64,000 nt of DNA from Devosia sp. A8/3-2 (GCA_025452255.1 CP104974.1:3078156-3142155), one strand, 5' to 3'. Shown: positions 10,106 to 21,579, counted from the first letter of the stretch. Notes: generated from the sequence alone by a model not told the origin. Program-made: numbers and translations.

Positions 10106-10570
10106 TTACTTCACCCGCACATTCTTGGAGTTCATCGCAGCAACATCCAGCGTGGCCGGGTTCTGCGCTTCATGGGGATGCTCGGCGCCGGAATAGACGC
10201 GCAGGTTCTTGAGCTGGGCGCGGGTCAGCGGGCCACCGTGCATCATGCAGGCGCACGGCGTTCTCGAGAACGCGCTCAGGGAAACGGCCTTCCAGCAGTT
10301 CACGAGCGGTACGGTCCTTGATGCCGCCGGGGTAACCGGTGTGCCAGTAGAAGCGGTGCTGGTCGAGCTTGCGGCCGGTCAGCTTCACCTTGTCGGCATT
10401 GATGACAATGATATTGTCGCCCATGTCCATGTGGGGGTGAAGGTCGGCTTGTGCTTGCTGCGCAGGCGCGAAGCGATGATCGAAGCGACACGACCCACGA
10501 CCAAGCCTTCGGCATTGATCAGGACCCACTTCTTTTCGATCTCGCTCGGTTTTGCCGAGTAAGTGCTCAT
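10106..10570 (-). CDS. rplM: Large ribosomal subunit protein uL13
   Basis: 50S assembly protein, about 154 residues: [20 protein letters not shown] at the start, [20 protein letters not shown] in the middle, and the [19 protein letters not shown] signature near the end. Frameshifts at about 10252 (CCGC read as CCTGC) and 10432 (C run shortened). First gene of the rplM-rpsI operon, the universal bacterial order. Confidence 0.96.
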
Positions 10571-10638
10571 CGTTGAATTCCTTAGATTTCTGGCTTGCCG
10601 ACCTTCATCCAAGGAAGAAAGCAGCATGTTCGGCGGCT

Positions 10639-10667
10639 CGTGTATGAGGGAAACGCGATGTCGTCAA
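10639..10667 (-). promoter_or_regulatory. Probable promoter of rplM-rpsI
   Basis: On the minus strand TTGACG, 17 bases, TACACG, ending about 69 bp before the rplM start. Spacing and hexamers fit housekeeping promoters of alphaproteobacteria. No experimental support. Confidence 0.5.
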
Positions 10668-10713
10668 GGGCCTTAATAAAGACAAGCAATTTCAACTACT
10701 TATCTTTGCGGTA

Positions 10714-11788
10714 TTATGATACCGCATGATTCACCTGGGTCAGATCGGCTAGATACAGCGTCCCTGCCCCGGCCAGCAGGAAGGCCATGGCCCGGTGGGC
10801 GACCGCCAGATCGATCTGCACCATGGTCAGCAGCGTCGCGATGCCCGTGCACACCTGCAGCAGCACCATGATACCCAGGCGCGGCAGCCGGGCATTGGCG
10901 CCGGCAAAGCCGCCGCGACCAGCCTGCAGCCAGAGCAGCACGCCCATATAGAGCACGATGCCATAGGCGATGCAGCGATGAATGAACTGTACGGTGAGGC
11001 CGTTTTCAAAGAAATTGCGCCAGAGTGGGTCCATGCGGCCCAGAGCCGCTGGGGATCAGCGCGCCATCCATTAGCGGCCGTGTATTGTAGCCCATGCCGG
11101 CATCAATGCCGGCCACGAAGGCGCCCGCCGCGATCTGCAGAATGATGAGCGCGATGAAGGCGCCTGCCGTCCAGAAATGGACGGGCTTTGCGCTGCCGCC
11201 GATATGGCCGGGATGCAGGGTCCGCGGGACATAGACCAGCGCGATGAACAGAATTGCAGCCGCGGTCAGGTGTGCCGCGAGGCGGTATTGGGACACTGAG
11301 GTCAGCTCGGTGAGGCCCGAAGTCACCATCCACCAGCCCAGCACGCCCCGGAAACCGCCCAGCAGGAACAGGCCGAACAGCGGCCGTGCCAGCTGCGCGG
11401 TGAAGCGCTTCTGCGCCAGAAAGACCGAGAAGGGAACGATGAACAGCACGCCCAGGAACCGGCCCAGCAGGCGGTGGAACCACTCCCAGAAGAAGATCAT
11501 CTTGAAGTCGTCCACGCTCATCCGTGTATTGTTGACTCGGTATTGCGGGATCTGTTTGTAGGCGTCGAATTCGGCCAACCATTGCGCGTCATTGAGCGGC
11601 GGAATGATGCCGGAAATGGGCTTCCAGCTGGTGATGGACAGCCCCGACTCGGTGAGCCGCGTGATCCCGCCGACCACCACCATGAGCAGCACGAAGGCTG
11701 CCATCACATAGAGCCAGATGCGGACCGGGCGAAGGCGATCGGCCGGATAGCTGGTCTGACTGAGAGCGGGCGAATGGGTCGAAGTCAC
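10714..11788 (-). CDS. ctaA: Heme A synthase (CtaA/COX15 family)
   Basis: Oxidises the C8 methyl of heme O to give heme A for aa3-type oxidases. The reconstructed 358-residue membrane protein has eight hydrophobic spans and the conserved histidines in FFWEWFHRLLGR, QYRLAAHLTAA, QFIHRCIAY and VAHRAMAF. GTG (after GGGAAACCGCC) is taken as start, giving TSTHSPALSQTSYPADRLRP; longer starts are possible. An extra base at about 11045 splits the frame. The gene reads away from the DUF2842 gene. A short palindrome (GCGGTAT, TATG, ATACCGC) overlaps its stop codon. Confidence 0.92.
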
Positions 11789-11856
11789 GGCGGTTTCCCG
11801 GTATCGGTTGGGGCATGGGAGTGGTATGCCCCCCGAACTATCCCGCAAGAGCACCG

Positions 11857-12081
11857 ATGCCGCACATGACCCAGAGCCACCGCAAGTTGATCGGCGTGTT
11901 TTTGACCATGATCTCGATCGCCCTCTGGGCTGTGCTTGGCACCGCGATCTATCTGCTGCTGCCGCCCGGCCTGCCCGGCTGGGTGCTGCTCATCTATTTC
12001 ATCATCGCTGGAATGGGCTGGCTGTTGCCCTCGATGGCGATTATTCGCTGGATGGCAAAGCCGGATGCGGCGCAGCAATAG
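11857..12081 (+). CDS. DUF2842 family small membrane protein
   Basis: A 74-residue protein with two transmembrane segments: MPHMTQSHRKLIGVFLTMIS, then a short proline-rich turn (LLPPGLPGW) and a second span ending MAIIRWMAKP. This matches the alphaproteobacterial DUF2842 family, commonly encoded next to ctaA. Function unknown. It is divergent from ctaA, 68 bp apart. Confidence 0.8.
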   Translation: MPHMTQSHRKLIGVFLTMISIALWAVLGTAIYLLLPPGLPGWVLLIYFIIAGMGWLLPSMAIIRWMAKPDAAQQ

Positions 12082-12141
12082 ACCTCATGGTGAGCCTGTC
12101 GAACCACGAGGTCGCGCGAGTGGAGGCACGGGAGCCACGAC

Positions 12142-12262
12142 CTGCCTCCCTCCCCTTGAGGGGAGGGATTGAGGGTGGCAGTTCTGAGCTTTCCACCGGC
12201 ATAGAGTTCTGTTGAGGCCACAGAAGCCCCACCCTAGCCCTCCCCTCAAGGGGGAGGGGATT
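12142..12262. repeat. Intergenic palindromic repeat, family D
   Basis: CCTCCCTCCCCTTGAGGGGA at one side and a near-complementary CCCTCCCCTCAAGGGGGAGG at the other, about 120 bp in all. A half copy is at 51.8 kb. The remaining gap to the deacetylase gene (to 12302) shows nothing else. Confidence 0.75.
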
Positions 12263-12302
12263 GGATCGGGGCTCCCGAGCAGTAGCTAAAGGTCGATCGG
12301 TC

Positions 12303-13343
12303 CTAGCCCGCCAGTTTACCCATTGTCGAAAAGATCACTCCGGTCGCAAATACATCGACATAGCGGGGAGACTGGAAGTAACCGTTGAGCGAGACGCGCG
12401 GCAGGGCATGCAGGCTTTGCGCGTGGTGGGCATAGAGCCCGCCCGGACGCGTGGTGACGCCGCTGACAAAGCCCAGTTCACGCGCCATGTCGAATTGCGC
12501 TGGCCGGCCGAGGCCGGGCCGCCAATGGGATAGGAAATGTGGCTGGGGCGTTGACCGAACTGGGCTTGTAGCACATCGGCCGATTGCTGCATTTCAGCGC
12601 GGGCCTGATCGGCGTCGAGCTTGGCCAGCTCGTAATGGTGCACGGTATGGGCGCCGATGGTGCAGAGCGGATCGTCGGCCAGCGTGCGTAGTTCCTGCCA
12701 GTCCATGATCAGGGTCCGGCATTGCTGGGCCAGTCGTAGCCGTAGGAACGGGCAAAGCCGTGCATCAGCTCGACCCGGTCGGCCTCGGGCATTTTGCGCA
12801 TGCGCCAATAGAGCGTGTCATAGGCCTGCTGTTTTTCGGCCGTGCTGCGCGTATCGAGATAGTCCGTCTCGTCGCCCCGGGTGAGGGCAACCGCGTCCCG
12901 GCGGGCGATAATGTCCTCGATGGCCTGCCACCAGATGTCGCCAACGCCATCGACCGTGGCGGTCGGCACGTAAAGCGTGAACGGCGCTTCGTGGCGACGG
13001 AGCACGGGCAGCGCGTATTGCAGATTGTCCTTATAGGCATCGTCAAAGGTCAGCACGACAAAGGGGCGGCCCTTTTCGCTGGCTTTGAGCCGCTCTGATG
13101 GCTTCGTCCAGAGCTGACAATGTCGATGCCCAACTCGCGAACGCGCTCGATGACGTAGTCGAGGAAATCCGGGCGCACCTGCAGGATGGCATTGGGCGAG
13201 AAATCGGCCGGCGCATCGGGGAGGACCCGATGCAGGGTGAAGATGACGCCGCGCGAGGCCGACAGGCTTCGTAGCAAGCCGGGCAGCCGGGACAGCCACA
13301 GCGCCTCGAACATGGCCCTGATGGCGGTATATTTCAGCGACAT
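12303..13343 (-). CDS. Polysaccharide deacetylase family protein (NodB homology domain)
   Basis: Probably removes acetyl groups from, or modifies, the exopolysaccharide made by the neighbouring genes. The NodB motif FVVLTFDDAYKDN (catalytic and metal Asp pair) is near residue 90; TIGAHTVHHYEL (metal His) is near 220; SYPIGGP and the VTTRPGG motif follow. Frameshifts occur at about 12510, 12722 (C run), 13097 and 13115, the last two being TCG-type insertions 18 bp apart. The repaired length is about 345 residues. It is 12 bp downstream of the Wzc-like gene and in the same operon. Confidence 0.85.
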
Positions 13344-13355
13344 TGCGGGCTCCGA

Positions 13356-15545
13356 TCAGGCAGCAACACGCTCCGGGGCGGCGGCGATCTCGATCGAACC
13401 GAAGCCGGCTTCGGCCAGCTGGACGCGGGTCTGCTCTGATGGAATCGAAGGGTTCGTCCTTGGGGGCAACCAGCAGAATGCGGCCATCTAGAGCGCCGAA
13501 CATGGACAGGGTGGACGCCATGCCGACCGGGCCCGTCATGATGACAACGACTTCGTAGATGTCGCCCGGGGCCTCGATCAGGGTGATCGGCTTGCTGGAG
13601 CGGCGGTCGATCGCGGTCCCCTGCCCCCGTGGAACTTCGGCGAAGCTGTTATCGGCTGATTTGTGCACGACATCGCCGAAGCTGACGCTTTCGGTGCTGA
13701 GATCAGTGAGGCCCGCCTCGTCGGAGGCGCGGCCGCTGCCGGCGTCGACCGTGGCAACGCTCAGGCCCTTGGCAAGCGCATCGCCGACCAGTTCCTCGGC
13801 GAGGTCTTCGCAATCTTCGTTGGAGCTCTGGCCGGCCAGAATGACCAGATGGGTGCGGCCTAACACGAGGTCCGAGGCGAGCTGGCTATAGCTGATGGTG
13901 TTGGCCGGCAGCAGGTTTGCGCGGACCGGCTCGGCGGGAGCTTTGGTCTCCGCTGCAATCTCTGGCTCTTCGACCAGCGGCGCTGGCGCAGCCGGCTCGT
14001 CTTGCACGGCGACAACCGGCTCGATCCGCTCGGGCGCAGGCTCGTCTTTCCCGGGCGCAGCTTCCGCCGCAGCGGGTTCTTCCCAGCGCTGGTCGGGCTC
14101 AAGCTCATCCTCGGAGAATGGCACTTCTTCCAGCTCGTCCTGCGGGCGGGCGCCCGGAACAATGGCGCGGCCCGAGATCAGTTCGGAGAAGATGATGATG
14201 CCGACCTGCAGCGCCACCGAGACGATGCCGACGGCCAGCAGCACCATCTGGGTGCGTGGCGAGGCCGGCGTGACGGAAGGGGCCGCGACGCTGATGACGC
14301 GAACGTCCGGCAAAGCCGAATTGGAGTCGGTGCGCGAAATCGCTTCGTTATAGCGCTGCAGATAACCTTCGAGCAGGTCGCGCTGCGCCTTGGCCTCGCG
14401 TTGCAGGCCATCGAGCGTCACCGTATCCTGCGTTGCGGTGGAGGCGGAGGATTTGACGCGGGTCAAATCGGCCTGCAGCGATGCCTCGACATCGGCCTCG
14501 ACCTGAGCTTCGGCCTCAAGCGCCTCGGCGACGCGACGGCCTTCGATGGCGATCTGGTTGTTGAGTTCGGCAATCTGGGCGGTCAGCGCCCGGATGGTGG
14601 GGTGATTGCCCAGTAACGTGGCCGAGCGCTGGGCCTTTTCGCCCTGCAGGCGCGCCTTTCCTCGCTCAGTTGCTGGATGACTGGGGACTGGCGCACGTCA
14701 TTGAGGCTATCGATGGGCTGACCGCGATCGAGCAGGCCGCGAATGACGGTGGCGCGCGACAAGGCGGTGTTCTTGCGCTCCCGGGCGGCGCTGATCTGGC
14801 TGGCAATGGTGGAGAGCTGCTGATCGACCGTGCTGGTATTGTTGCCGCCGGTGAACAGATCATTGTTCACCTTGAAATCGGCAACGGCGCGCCTGCATCG
14901 GTCACGCGAATGCGCAGCTTGTCGATTTCCTCGCGCAGCCGGTGGATGCTTCGGCAGTGTCCGAAAGCGAGAGCTGGGCGCGACGGGTGACGTGGGCATT
15001 GGCGACGGCATTGGCGATATCGGCGGCCAATTGCGGATCGGTCGAGCGGATCAGCACTGAAATGATGCGCGAGTCGCGTTCCTGTATCACGGTCATGCGG
15101 TCATAGAGCGTGCTCAGCACGATCTCGTCCACGCTGACCGGCGCCGATTTGCGGCCGAGCATCTGGGTTATTACCGCCATGGGGGAAAACCGCCGCCGGC
15201 CGAGCCGTTGAACTCGGGCACCGAGCGCAGGTCGAGCTGATCGACGACCTTAAGCAAGGTGTCGCGCGATTTCAGCAGTTCGATCTGGCTGGAAACTACG
15301 CTCGCGTCGGTCGCATTGGTCGGCGCCGACTCATTGGAGGCGCGGGTATAAGCATTGCCGCGCGACTCGATGAGGATGGATGCCGAGGATTCATAAAGCC
15401 GCGGCTGGAACATCAAGAAGGCGAAGGCAGCAGCCAGCAACAGCAGTGTAATGAGGATGATGCGCGGCAGACGCTTGAAGACGGCGCCAAGCACCGCTCC
15501 CACATCTATTCGCGCATCGCGCACAGCCGGCGACTCATAAGTCAT
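13356..15545 (-). CDS. Wzc/GumC-like polysaccharide chain-length and export protein with degenerate ATPase domain
   Basis: Inner-membrane co-polymerase of exopolysaccharide. An N-terminal Wzz domain with the first membrane helix (IILITLLLLAAAFAFLMF) is followed by a long coiled coil (about residues 190-390) and a second helix (MVLLAVGIVSVALQVGIIIF). After an acidic Pro/Glu-rich linker comes a P-loop-like domain. Its Walker A position reads ILAGQSSNEDCEDL, lacking the GK(S/T) signature, and there is no C-terminal tyrosine cluster, so tyrosine-kinase activity is unlikely. Frameshifts at about 13436, 14650, 14951 and 15184. The repaired length is about 729 residues. Confidence 0.82.
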
Positions 15546-15683
15546 CGCAATCCCTCGTTTGTTGGCAGGATTTATCGCCGCAACGTAGTAAGCAATCCGT
15601 TAAACTTCATGCAGATCGCAATAGTACGATGCCGGCTTAAGGGAATTCTTAACCATAGCCGGATGACATTGGCGCTACCTCAA

Positions 15684-16261
15684 ATGCGCGAGATTCTGAT
15701 GCGCTGGCTGCCAATTCTCATCGTCGCTCTCATGCCGCCGCTGGCGGGTTGTGCCACCACGAGCTCGGCCACCTATCTGGTGGAGACCAAGGGGCCGTAT
15801 CAACTCGATACCGGCGACTCGGTGCGCGTTACCGTTTATGGCGATGCAGAACTCAGTTCGACCTATCGGGTCGATGACGCTGGCTCCATCGCCTTCCCGC
15901 TGGTCGGGCCAGTGCAGGTGCGGGGCACAACGACGACGGGCGCAGCCGCCCGGCTCGCGGCAGCGTTGTCCAATGGCTTCATGCGCAACCCCAATGTGGC
16001 CGTGGAAGTGGCTGAATATCGCCCCTTCTTCATCCAGTGGCGAAATCACCAATGCCGGCCAGTTCCCCTATGTCTACGGCATGACAGTGCGTGCGGCGAT
16101 CAGCACGGCGGGCGGCTTTTCCGATACGGCCAACCGCGATGAGGCGGTCGTTTACCGTAGGCAAGGCAATGAGATGGCCAAGGGCGTTGTTGGGCTCGAC
16201 TTCCCGATCTTCCCGGGCGATACCATCGTCATCCAGAAAGATGGTTCTGACGGAGCGATAA
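15684..16261 (+). CDS. Wza/ExoF-like polysaccharide export lipoprotein
   Basis: Outer-membrane or periplasmic export protein of the exopolysaccharide machine. A lipoprotein signal (MRWLPILIVALMPPLAGC, lipobox LAGC) is followed by the poly-export domain YQLDTGDSVRVTVYGDAELS and a SLBB-type region FIQGEITNAGQFPYVYGMTV. Start is ambiguous between ATG at 15684 and 15699. An extra base at about 16033 and a TCGA insertion at 16246 disturb the frame; after repair it ends DGSTER, right before the ATG of the glycosyltransferase. It is divergent from the Wzc-like gene, sharing a 138 bp promoter region with TTAAG-N6-CTTAA in it. Confidence 0.82.
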
Positions 16262-17386
16262 ATGGCCGAGCCCAAGCTGCGCATCCTGCAAGTGATGCGC
16301 GCTCCCGTGGGTGGCCTGTTCCGGCATGTTGCCGACCTCACGCGCACTCTCCGAAATGGGGCATGATGTTGGCCTCGTGGTCGACAGCCTTGCCAATGAC
16401 GCCCAGACCGAAAGCAAGCTGGCGGCGCTGCTGCCCTATGCCAGCCCGGGCATTCATCGCTTTGCCATGCCGCGTGCTCGGGCGCGGAGATCTGGTGACG
16501 CCGCTGGGCGTGCGCAAGCTCGCCAAATCGCTAAATATCGATGTGCTGCACGGCCATGGCGCCAAGGGCGGCTTTTATGCCCGGCTCGCCAGATCGGCGG
16601 CGGCAAGGCGATTGCGGTCTATACGCCGCATGGTGGCGTGCTGCATTTTTCCTGCGCGTCGTGGTCGGGCCGCATCTTTCATCGGCTCGAACGCCTGTTG
16701 ATGCGGCAGACCGGCGCCATCATCTTTGAAAGCGCCTATGCGCAAAAGACTTATTCGGCGCTGATTGGCGAACCCACCTGCCCCACGCGCATCATCTATA
16801 ATGGCCTCACGCCGGACGAGTTCGCGCCCGTGCCGCCCGATGCTGACGCGGCCGATTTCGTGTTTGTCGGCGAATTGCGCTGATCTCAAGGGCATTCATG
16901 TGCTGGTCGAGGCGCTGGCGGGTGTCCGCCGCCCGGATGGCCAACCCGCGACGCTGACGCTGGCTGGCGACGGTCCTGACCGCGCGGCATTGGTCGAGCA
17001 AATTACCCGGCTAAATCTTGCCGACCGGATCACCCTGCCCGGCGCACAGCCGGCGCGCGATGTTTTCGCGCGGGCGCTGCATCATCGTGCCCTCGCTGGC
17101 CGAATCCCTGCCCTATATCGTGCTGGAAGCCGCCGCCGCGTGGCTGCCGGTGATTGCCACCAATGTCGGCGGCATCCCCGAAATCTTCGACGGCACGGCG
17201 CAAAGCCTGATCCCGCCCAGCGATGTTCCAGCTCTGCAACAGGCCATGCAGCATGTGCTGGATGACCTGCAGGCGGCGCAAGCAGAAATGGAAGTACGGC
17301 TGGCCCGGATCGAAAGTGCTTTCTCGCTCGCCAACATGGCCGGGCAAATCGAAGCGCTCTATCAATTGCTGTTGGTAAAGACTTAG
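16262..17386 (+). CDS. Glycosyltransferase family 4
   Basis: Retaining GT-B transferase adding a sugar to the exopolysaccharide repeat unit. It starts MAEPKLRILQVMRAPVGGLF and has the N-terminal domain DVLHGHGAKGGFYARL. In the donor domain the residues LVEALAGVR and AESLPYIVLEAAAAWLPVIA carry the conserved Glu of the EX7E motif; GGIPEIFDG follows. Frameshifts: 16350 and 17086 (GCGCGC lost one GC), 16478, 16590 (C run) and 16873 (CG read as CTG). The repaired length is about 374 residues. It abuts the upstream lipoprotein stop (TAA-ATG). Confidence 0.85.
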
Positions 17387-17459
17387 GCAGTCGGTTTCAC
17401 CGAGTTTTCATTCCTTGAACGCCAAGATGCCGCCAGTTTCGAAGACTGGTGGCAGCAGA

Positions 17460-18979
17460 ATGTATCGTGTCGATGCAAAACAAGCCGTGCTGGATCACGT
17501 ATCCAAGCAGGGCGCGGCGGGCGAGCGTCAGCTTTCGCCCGAGGCGGAGAGCGATTATCGCAACGCCGGTTGAGCGGACCCTGTCGGGCGCCGTTGTCGT
17601 CGGCATTGCGCAGGTGGTCGAAGCCGTGCTGCTGGCGGCTCTGGGCTATTTCATCTTCGAAACGCTGGTGGCGATCGGCGAGGCCGAATTCTATGTGCCG
17701 GTGATCCCGGCAGCGTGCCTATTGGCCAATGTGCTGTTCAACGCCGCCCGCACCCACCGCATTGTCGCTTACCGCACCCTGTTCAACCAGCTCGGCCGCG
17801 TGCTGGTAGGCTGGACGCTGGTGATGACGGTGCTGGCCGTCGGCATTTTCTTCTTCAAGGCCGCCGATCTGTTCTCGCGCCTGTGGCTATTGAGCTGGTT
17901 CGTGGGCGGCGCGGTGCTGCTGGTTGCCTATCGGCTAGTGCTCCGCGCCATAGTGATGCGCTGGACTGCCGCCGGAAGGCTGCGCCGCCGCACCGTCATC
18001 GTGGGTGGCGGCAAGGATGCCGAGGTGCTGATCGACCAGATCCGCGCCAGCGCCAATAACGACATTCGCCTGCTCGGCCTGTTCGATGACCGTGTCGATG
18101 CGCGCTCGCCCGACAGCGTCGCCGGCTCGCCCAAGCTGGGCAAGGTTGCCGATCTCATCGAATCTGCCCGCCGCACGCCGATCGATCTGGTCATCGTGTC
18201 CATGCCGCTTTCAGCGGAAAAGCGCGTGCTGGAAATGCTGACCCAGCTTTGGGTGCTGCCGGTCGATATCCGGCTGTCGGCGCATATGAGCAAGCTGCGG
18301 TTCACCGACCGCGCCTATTCCTATGTCGGGGATATCGCCGTGTCTGATATGGCCGACCGGCCGATTTCGGACTGGAATTTGGTGTTCAAATGGGTGTTCG
18401 ACAAGGTGGTGGCGCTGACTGCGCTGATCCTGCTGTCGCCCGTCATGGTCGCCACCGCCATTGCCATCAAGCTCGAGAGCCGCGGCCCGGTATTCTTCAT
18501 GCAGAACCGGCACGGCTTCAATAACGAGCTGATCAAGGTCTATAAATTCCGTTCGATGCGCACCGACATGCTCGACGCCTCGGCCGCCAAGCTGGTGACC
18601 AAGGGCGATCCGCGGGTGACCAAGGTCGGCAAGATCATCCGCAAGAGCTCGATCGATGAGCTGCCCCAGCTGTTCAACGTGCTCAAGGGCGAGCTCTCCA
18701 TCGTGGGCCCCCGCCCGCACGCGCTCCGTGCCAAGGCCGACAACAAGCTCTATTACGAGGCCGTCGAGGGCTATTTCTGCCCGCCACCGCGTCAAGCCGG
18801 GGATGACCGGCTGGGCGCAGGTCAATGGCTGGCGCGGGGAAACCGACACGATCGACAAGATCATGCAGCGGGTGAACCACGACCTCTATTATATCGAGCA
18901 CTGGTCAATCCTGTTCGACCTCTACATCGTGCTGCTAACTCCCGTGTCGCTCGTCTCCAAGAATGAGAATGCATATTGA
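17460..18979 (+). CDS. Undecaprenyl-phosphate sugar-1-phosphate transferase (ExoY/WcaJ-type, polyprenyl glycosylphosphotransferase)
   Basis: Starts polysaccharide synthesis by loading a sugar phosphate onto undecaprenyl phosphate. The best start is the ATG opening MYRVDAKQAVLDHVSKQGAA; a frameshift near 17571 then leads into ERTLSGAVVVGIAQVVEAVL. Four N-terminal membrane helices and a CoA-binding-like domain (VIVGGGKDAEVLIDQI) precede the catalytic part: YKFRSMRTDM, RKSSIDELPQLFNVLKGELS and VGPRPHA. An insertion at 18781 (TTCG read as TTCTG) breaks the last 60 residues, which end SLVSKNENAY. The repaired length is about 506 residues. Confidence 0.9.
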
Positions 18980-20264
18980 GCAGCATCGGCACGGTTGATA
19001 GCGGCGCCTTTACGGCCGGATCCAAGGGGTTCGGCCTCGCCGTGCTGCGCGCCAAGACCGGGCGGCTGCTCGATATCCCGGTAGGTTTCTGGGTTTTCAC
19101 CGGCGCCTTGGTGTTTATCGAGCCCTCGCCCTATGAGCTGAGCTTTGTCGCCGTGCTGCCGGTCGCAATCTCGGCGGGCATGGGTCTCTACCGGTCCACA
19201 TTCGGCCTCTTCGCCATCATGATCGGCTTTATTCCCTTCTGCGCTGATCGTGGCCTTTCAGGTCCGGGTTACCCCGCCTCGATGATGCATTGATCTTCAG
19301 CGTCGTCACCATTTTCATGCTGCTGACCAGCTATTTCATCGCCAATTATCTCGCCGAAGACACGACACGGCGCTCGCGTATCGTCATGGGCGCCTATACG
19401 GCGGCGGCGGTGATCGTTTCGGTGATCGGCACCCTTGCCTATCTCCGGCTCATGCCAGCCGCCGATCTCTTCGTGCTCTATGGCCGCGCCAAGGGCACGT
19501 TCAAGGATCCCAATGTCTTCGGGCCGTTTCTCGTGCTGCCGGCCATGTTTGCCTTGCAGCGCGTGCTGCTGCTCAAGGGACGGCAGGCGCTGATCGCGGG
19601 CCTCGTATATGGCATTCTGTTTGTCGGTGTGTTTGCGAGTTTCTCGCGTGCTGCCCGGGGGCATTTCGCGTTTTCGTCCATCATGGTCATGGGCCCGGTA
19701 TTCTGGTTGGAGGCGGCGGCGCGCGACAAGGTGCGCATCATGATCATGTCGCTGCTCGGGCTGGTCATGCTCGGCGTAGCCCCGGCCGGGCTGCTCAGCA
19801 TTCCTGCCGTGTCGTCACTGTTCGAGCAAGCGCCGCGGGACAGAGCTATGACGAGGGTGAATCGGGCCGGTTCGGCCGCCGTGGCTATGCCTTCTGATCT
19901 GGCGCTGGAACATCCCCGGGGCATCGGCCCCAAGGAATTTCGCAACCAGCGGGTGAGCGAAGACCCGCACAATGTCTATGTCACCGTGCTGCATGTCTAT
20001 GGCTGGGGCGGCGGCTTTTTCTACTACCTGCTGGTGATCCTGACGCTGTGGCGCGGCTTTGCGGCCCCGGCGCGCCCCTCACCCTATCGGCTGATCATGA
20101 TTCCGCTGATCGGCACTTTCGTCATGCTGGCCGCGGAGTCCGCCATTATCGACACCGATCACTGGCGCCATTATTTCCTGATTGCCGGCATGATCTGGGG
20201 CGTATCGACCGCCATTCGCAACGACTGCCGTCCCGAGCAGCTGCGCGAGCAGATGGTTATTTAG
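18976..20264 (+). CDS. O-antigen ligase / Wzy-like polymerase family membrane protein
   Basis: Polytopic protein (about ten spans) likely polymerising or ligating the exopolysaccharide. The TTG start overlaps the preceding stop as TTGA. The large periplasmic loop has FDLALEHPRGIGPKEF and EDPHNVYVTVLHVYGWGGG, typical of the O-antigen ligase domain. Insertions at about 19246 and 19276 break the N-terminal part. Between about 19830 and 19894 two compensating errors hide a wrong-frame stretch, where the true reading is QSYDEGESGRFGRRGYAF. The gene overlaps the 3' end of the kinase gene by 8 bp. Confidence 0.82.
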
Positions 20265-21234
20265 GCCAGAGCGCGCCGCGCAGATAGCGTTCGGCCAATT
20301 GGGCGGTCCCGGCGGCGAAGCCCCGCATATGGGTTTGCGCCAGCCGCGTTTCGGCATGCGAGCCGATCCGAGCCAATAGAGCCATGCGGCGCAGCATAAC
20401 CATGGAATCGATGGCCTCAACATGCTCGTCGTCCAATGGCCGCACTGTGAGATAGCCCTCGACCCAGCACGAGCGTAGGCCCGGCACGCCGACATGGGTT
20501 TCGTGGAAGGAAATGGCGGCGGCAAAGTCGTAGACGAACCAGCAGAAGCCGGAATCGTCGAAATCGATCAGCGTCACATTGGAGCCATCGACCAGCAGAT
20601 TTCCCAGCCGCATATCGGCATGAATCAGCCTGTAGCGGTCTTCGCCTGTGCCATATTCTGCCCAACCGCCGCCACAGGGCGGAATCGGTACGGTCGAGAA
20701 CAGCCCGGATCGCTGCATCGACGCCCGGCGCGATACGCCAATCGCCCCACAGCCCATCGGCATCCAGAATGCTCGCCGCACGCCAGACCGGCCGTTGGAA
20801 ACCTTCGGGCTGTTGCCATGCCATGGCGTGCAGGTGCAATTGCGCCGCGTAGCGCCCTGTGGTGCGGAACAATTCGCACATATTGTCGTCGGGCGTCGGC
20901 TCGGTGCCATCGGCAAAGCGGAAAAGCACGGCGAGGTGCGTTTCCTCGGCCGATGTCTTGAACGCCTGCAGCAGCCTGCCATCCATGCCGGGAATGGGTT
21001 CGGGAATCGGCACGTCGGTATCACGCCGCAGCGCGGTCAGCCGTGCCAGTTCGCTCTCGATGGCGGGACGCGATTGATAGCCCGGACGATGGATACGCAG
21101 AGTGAAGCGGCCGCGACGCTCGGTCTCGACCAGAAGGTCTGGTTTTCCGAATGGTTGATCAGCTCGGCGGTGCCCCCGGCCAGCTCGGGCCAGAGCGACA
21201 ATGCCGGCTGAACGTCGCCTGCGCTGAGCGGCAT
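20257..21234 (-). CDS. Phosphotransferase of the APH / choline-homoserine kinase fold (SrkA-like)
   Basis: Small-molecule or protein kinase of about 325 residues, after an AGGAG ribosome-binding site. Its start is MPLSAGDVQPALSLWPELAG. The catalytic loop LIHADMRLGNLLVD (HxDxxxxN) is near residue 195 and the Mg-binding LIDFDDSGFCW near 212. Frameshifts at 20657 (TTCG read as TTCTG) and 21140 (CCTGG lost a C). It resembles stress-response kinase A and homoserine kinase type II; no neighbour identifies the substrate. Convergent with the O-antigen ligase gene. Confidence 0.78.
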
Positions 21235-21303
21235 CACGGCTGTCTCCTGATGGCATCGCACCCCGGGAGGGGTAGCAAGAGGATCATCAATGAGGAGGGA
21301 AGA

Positions 21304-21380
21304 TGGTCGGAGCGACAGGATTTGAACCTGCGACCCTTTGTCCCCCAGACAAATGCGCTACCAAGCTGCGCTACGCCCTG
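21304..21380 (-). tRNA. tRNA-Pro, anticodon GGG
   Basis: A 77-nt cloverleaf with encoded CCA. D-arm GCGC-AGCTTGGTA-GCGC, anticodon stem TTTGT/ACAAA with loop CTGGGGG (anticodon GGG), and T-arm GCAGG-TTCAAAT-CCTGT. The acceptor stem CAGGGCG/CGCTCCG has an A-C mismatch at the second pair, where a G would be expected. Confidence 0.93.
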
Positions 21381-21579
21381 ACTGCGCGGAGACATAGAGA
21401 AGCAGGGCTTTTGAGGCAAGCCCCAATTTTATGGAGAAAGGAACAAAGACCAAAACAACCGAGCTGCGGGGCCCATTCATGCATTGAGCGCTTTGCCGGA
21501 GTAAGCTTGGGCGATGATGGATTGGTAACGGGCGCTGGCTAGCCTGCTTGCAGAGAATCGACGGACCAAAGGGGCAAAG

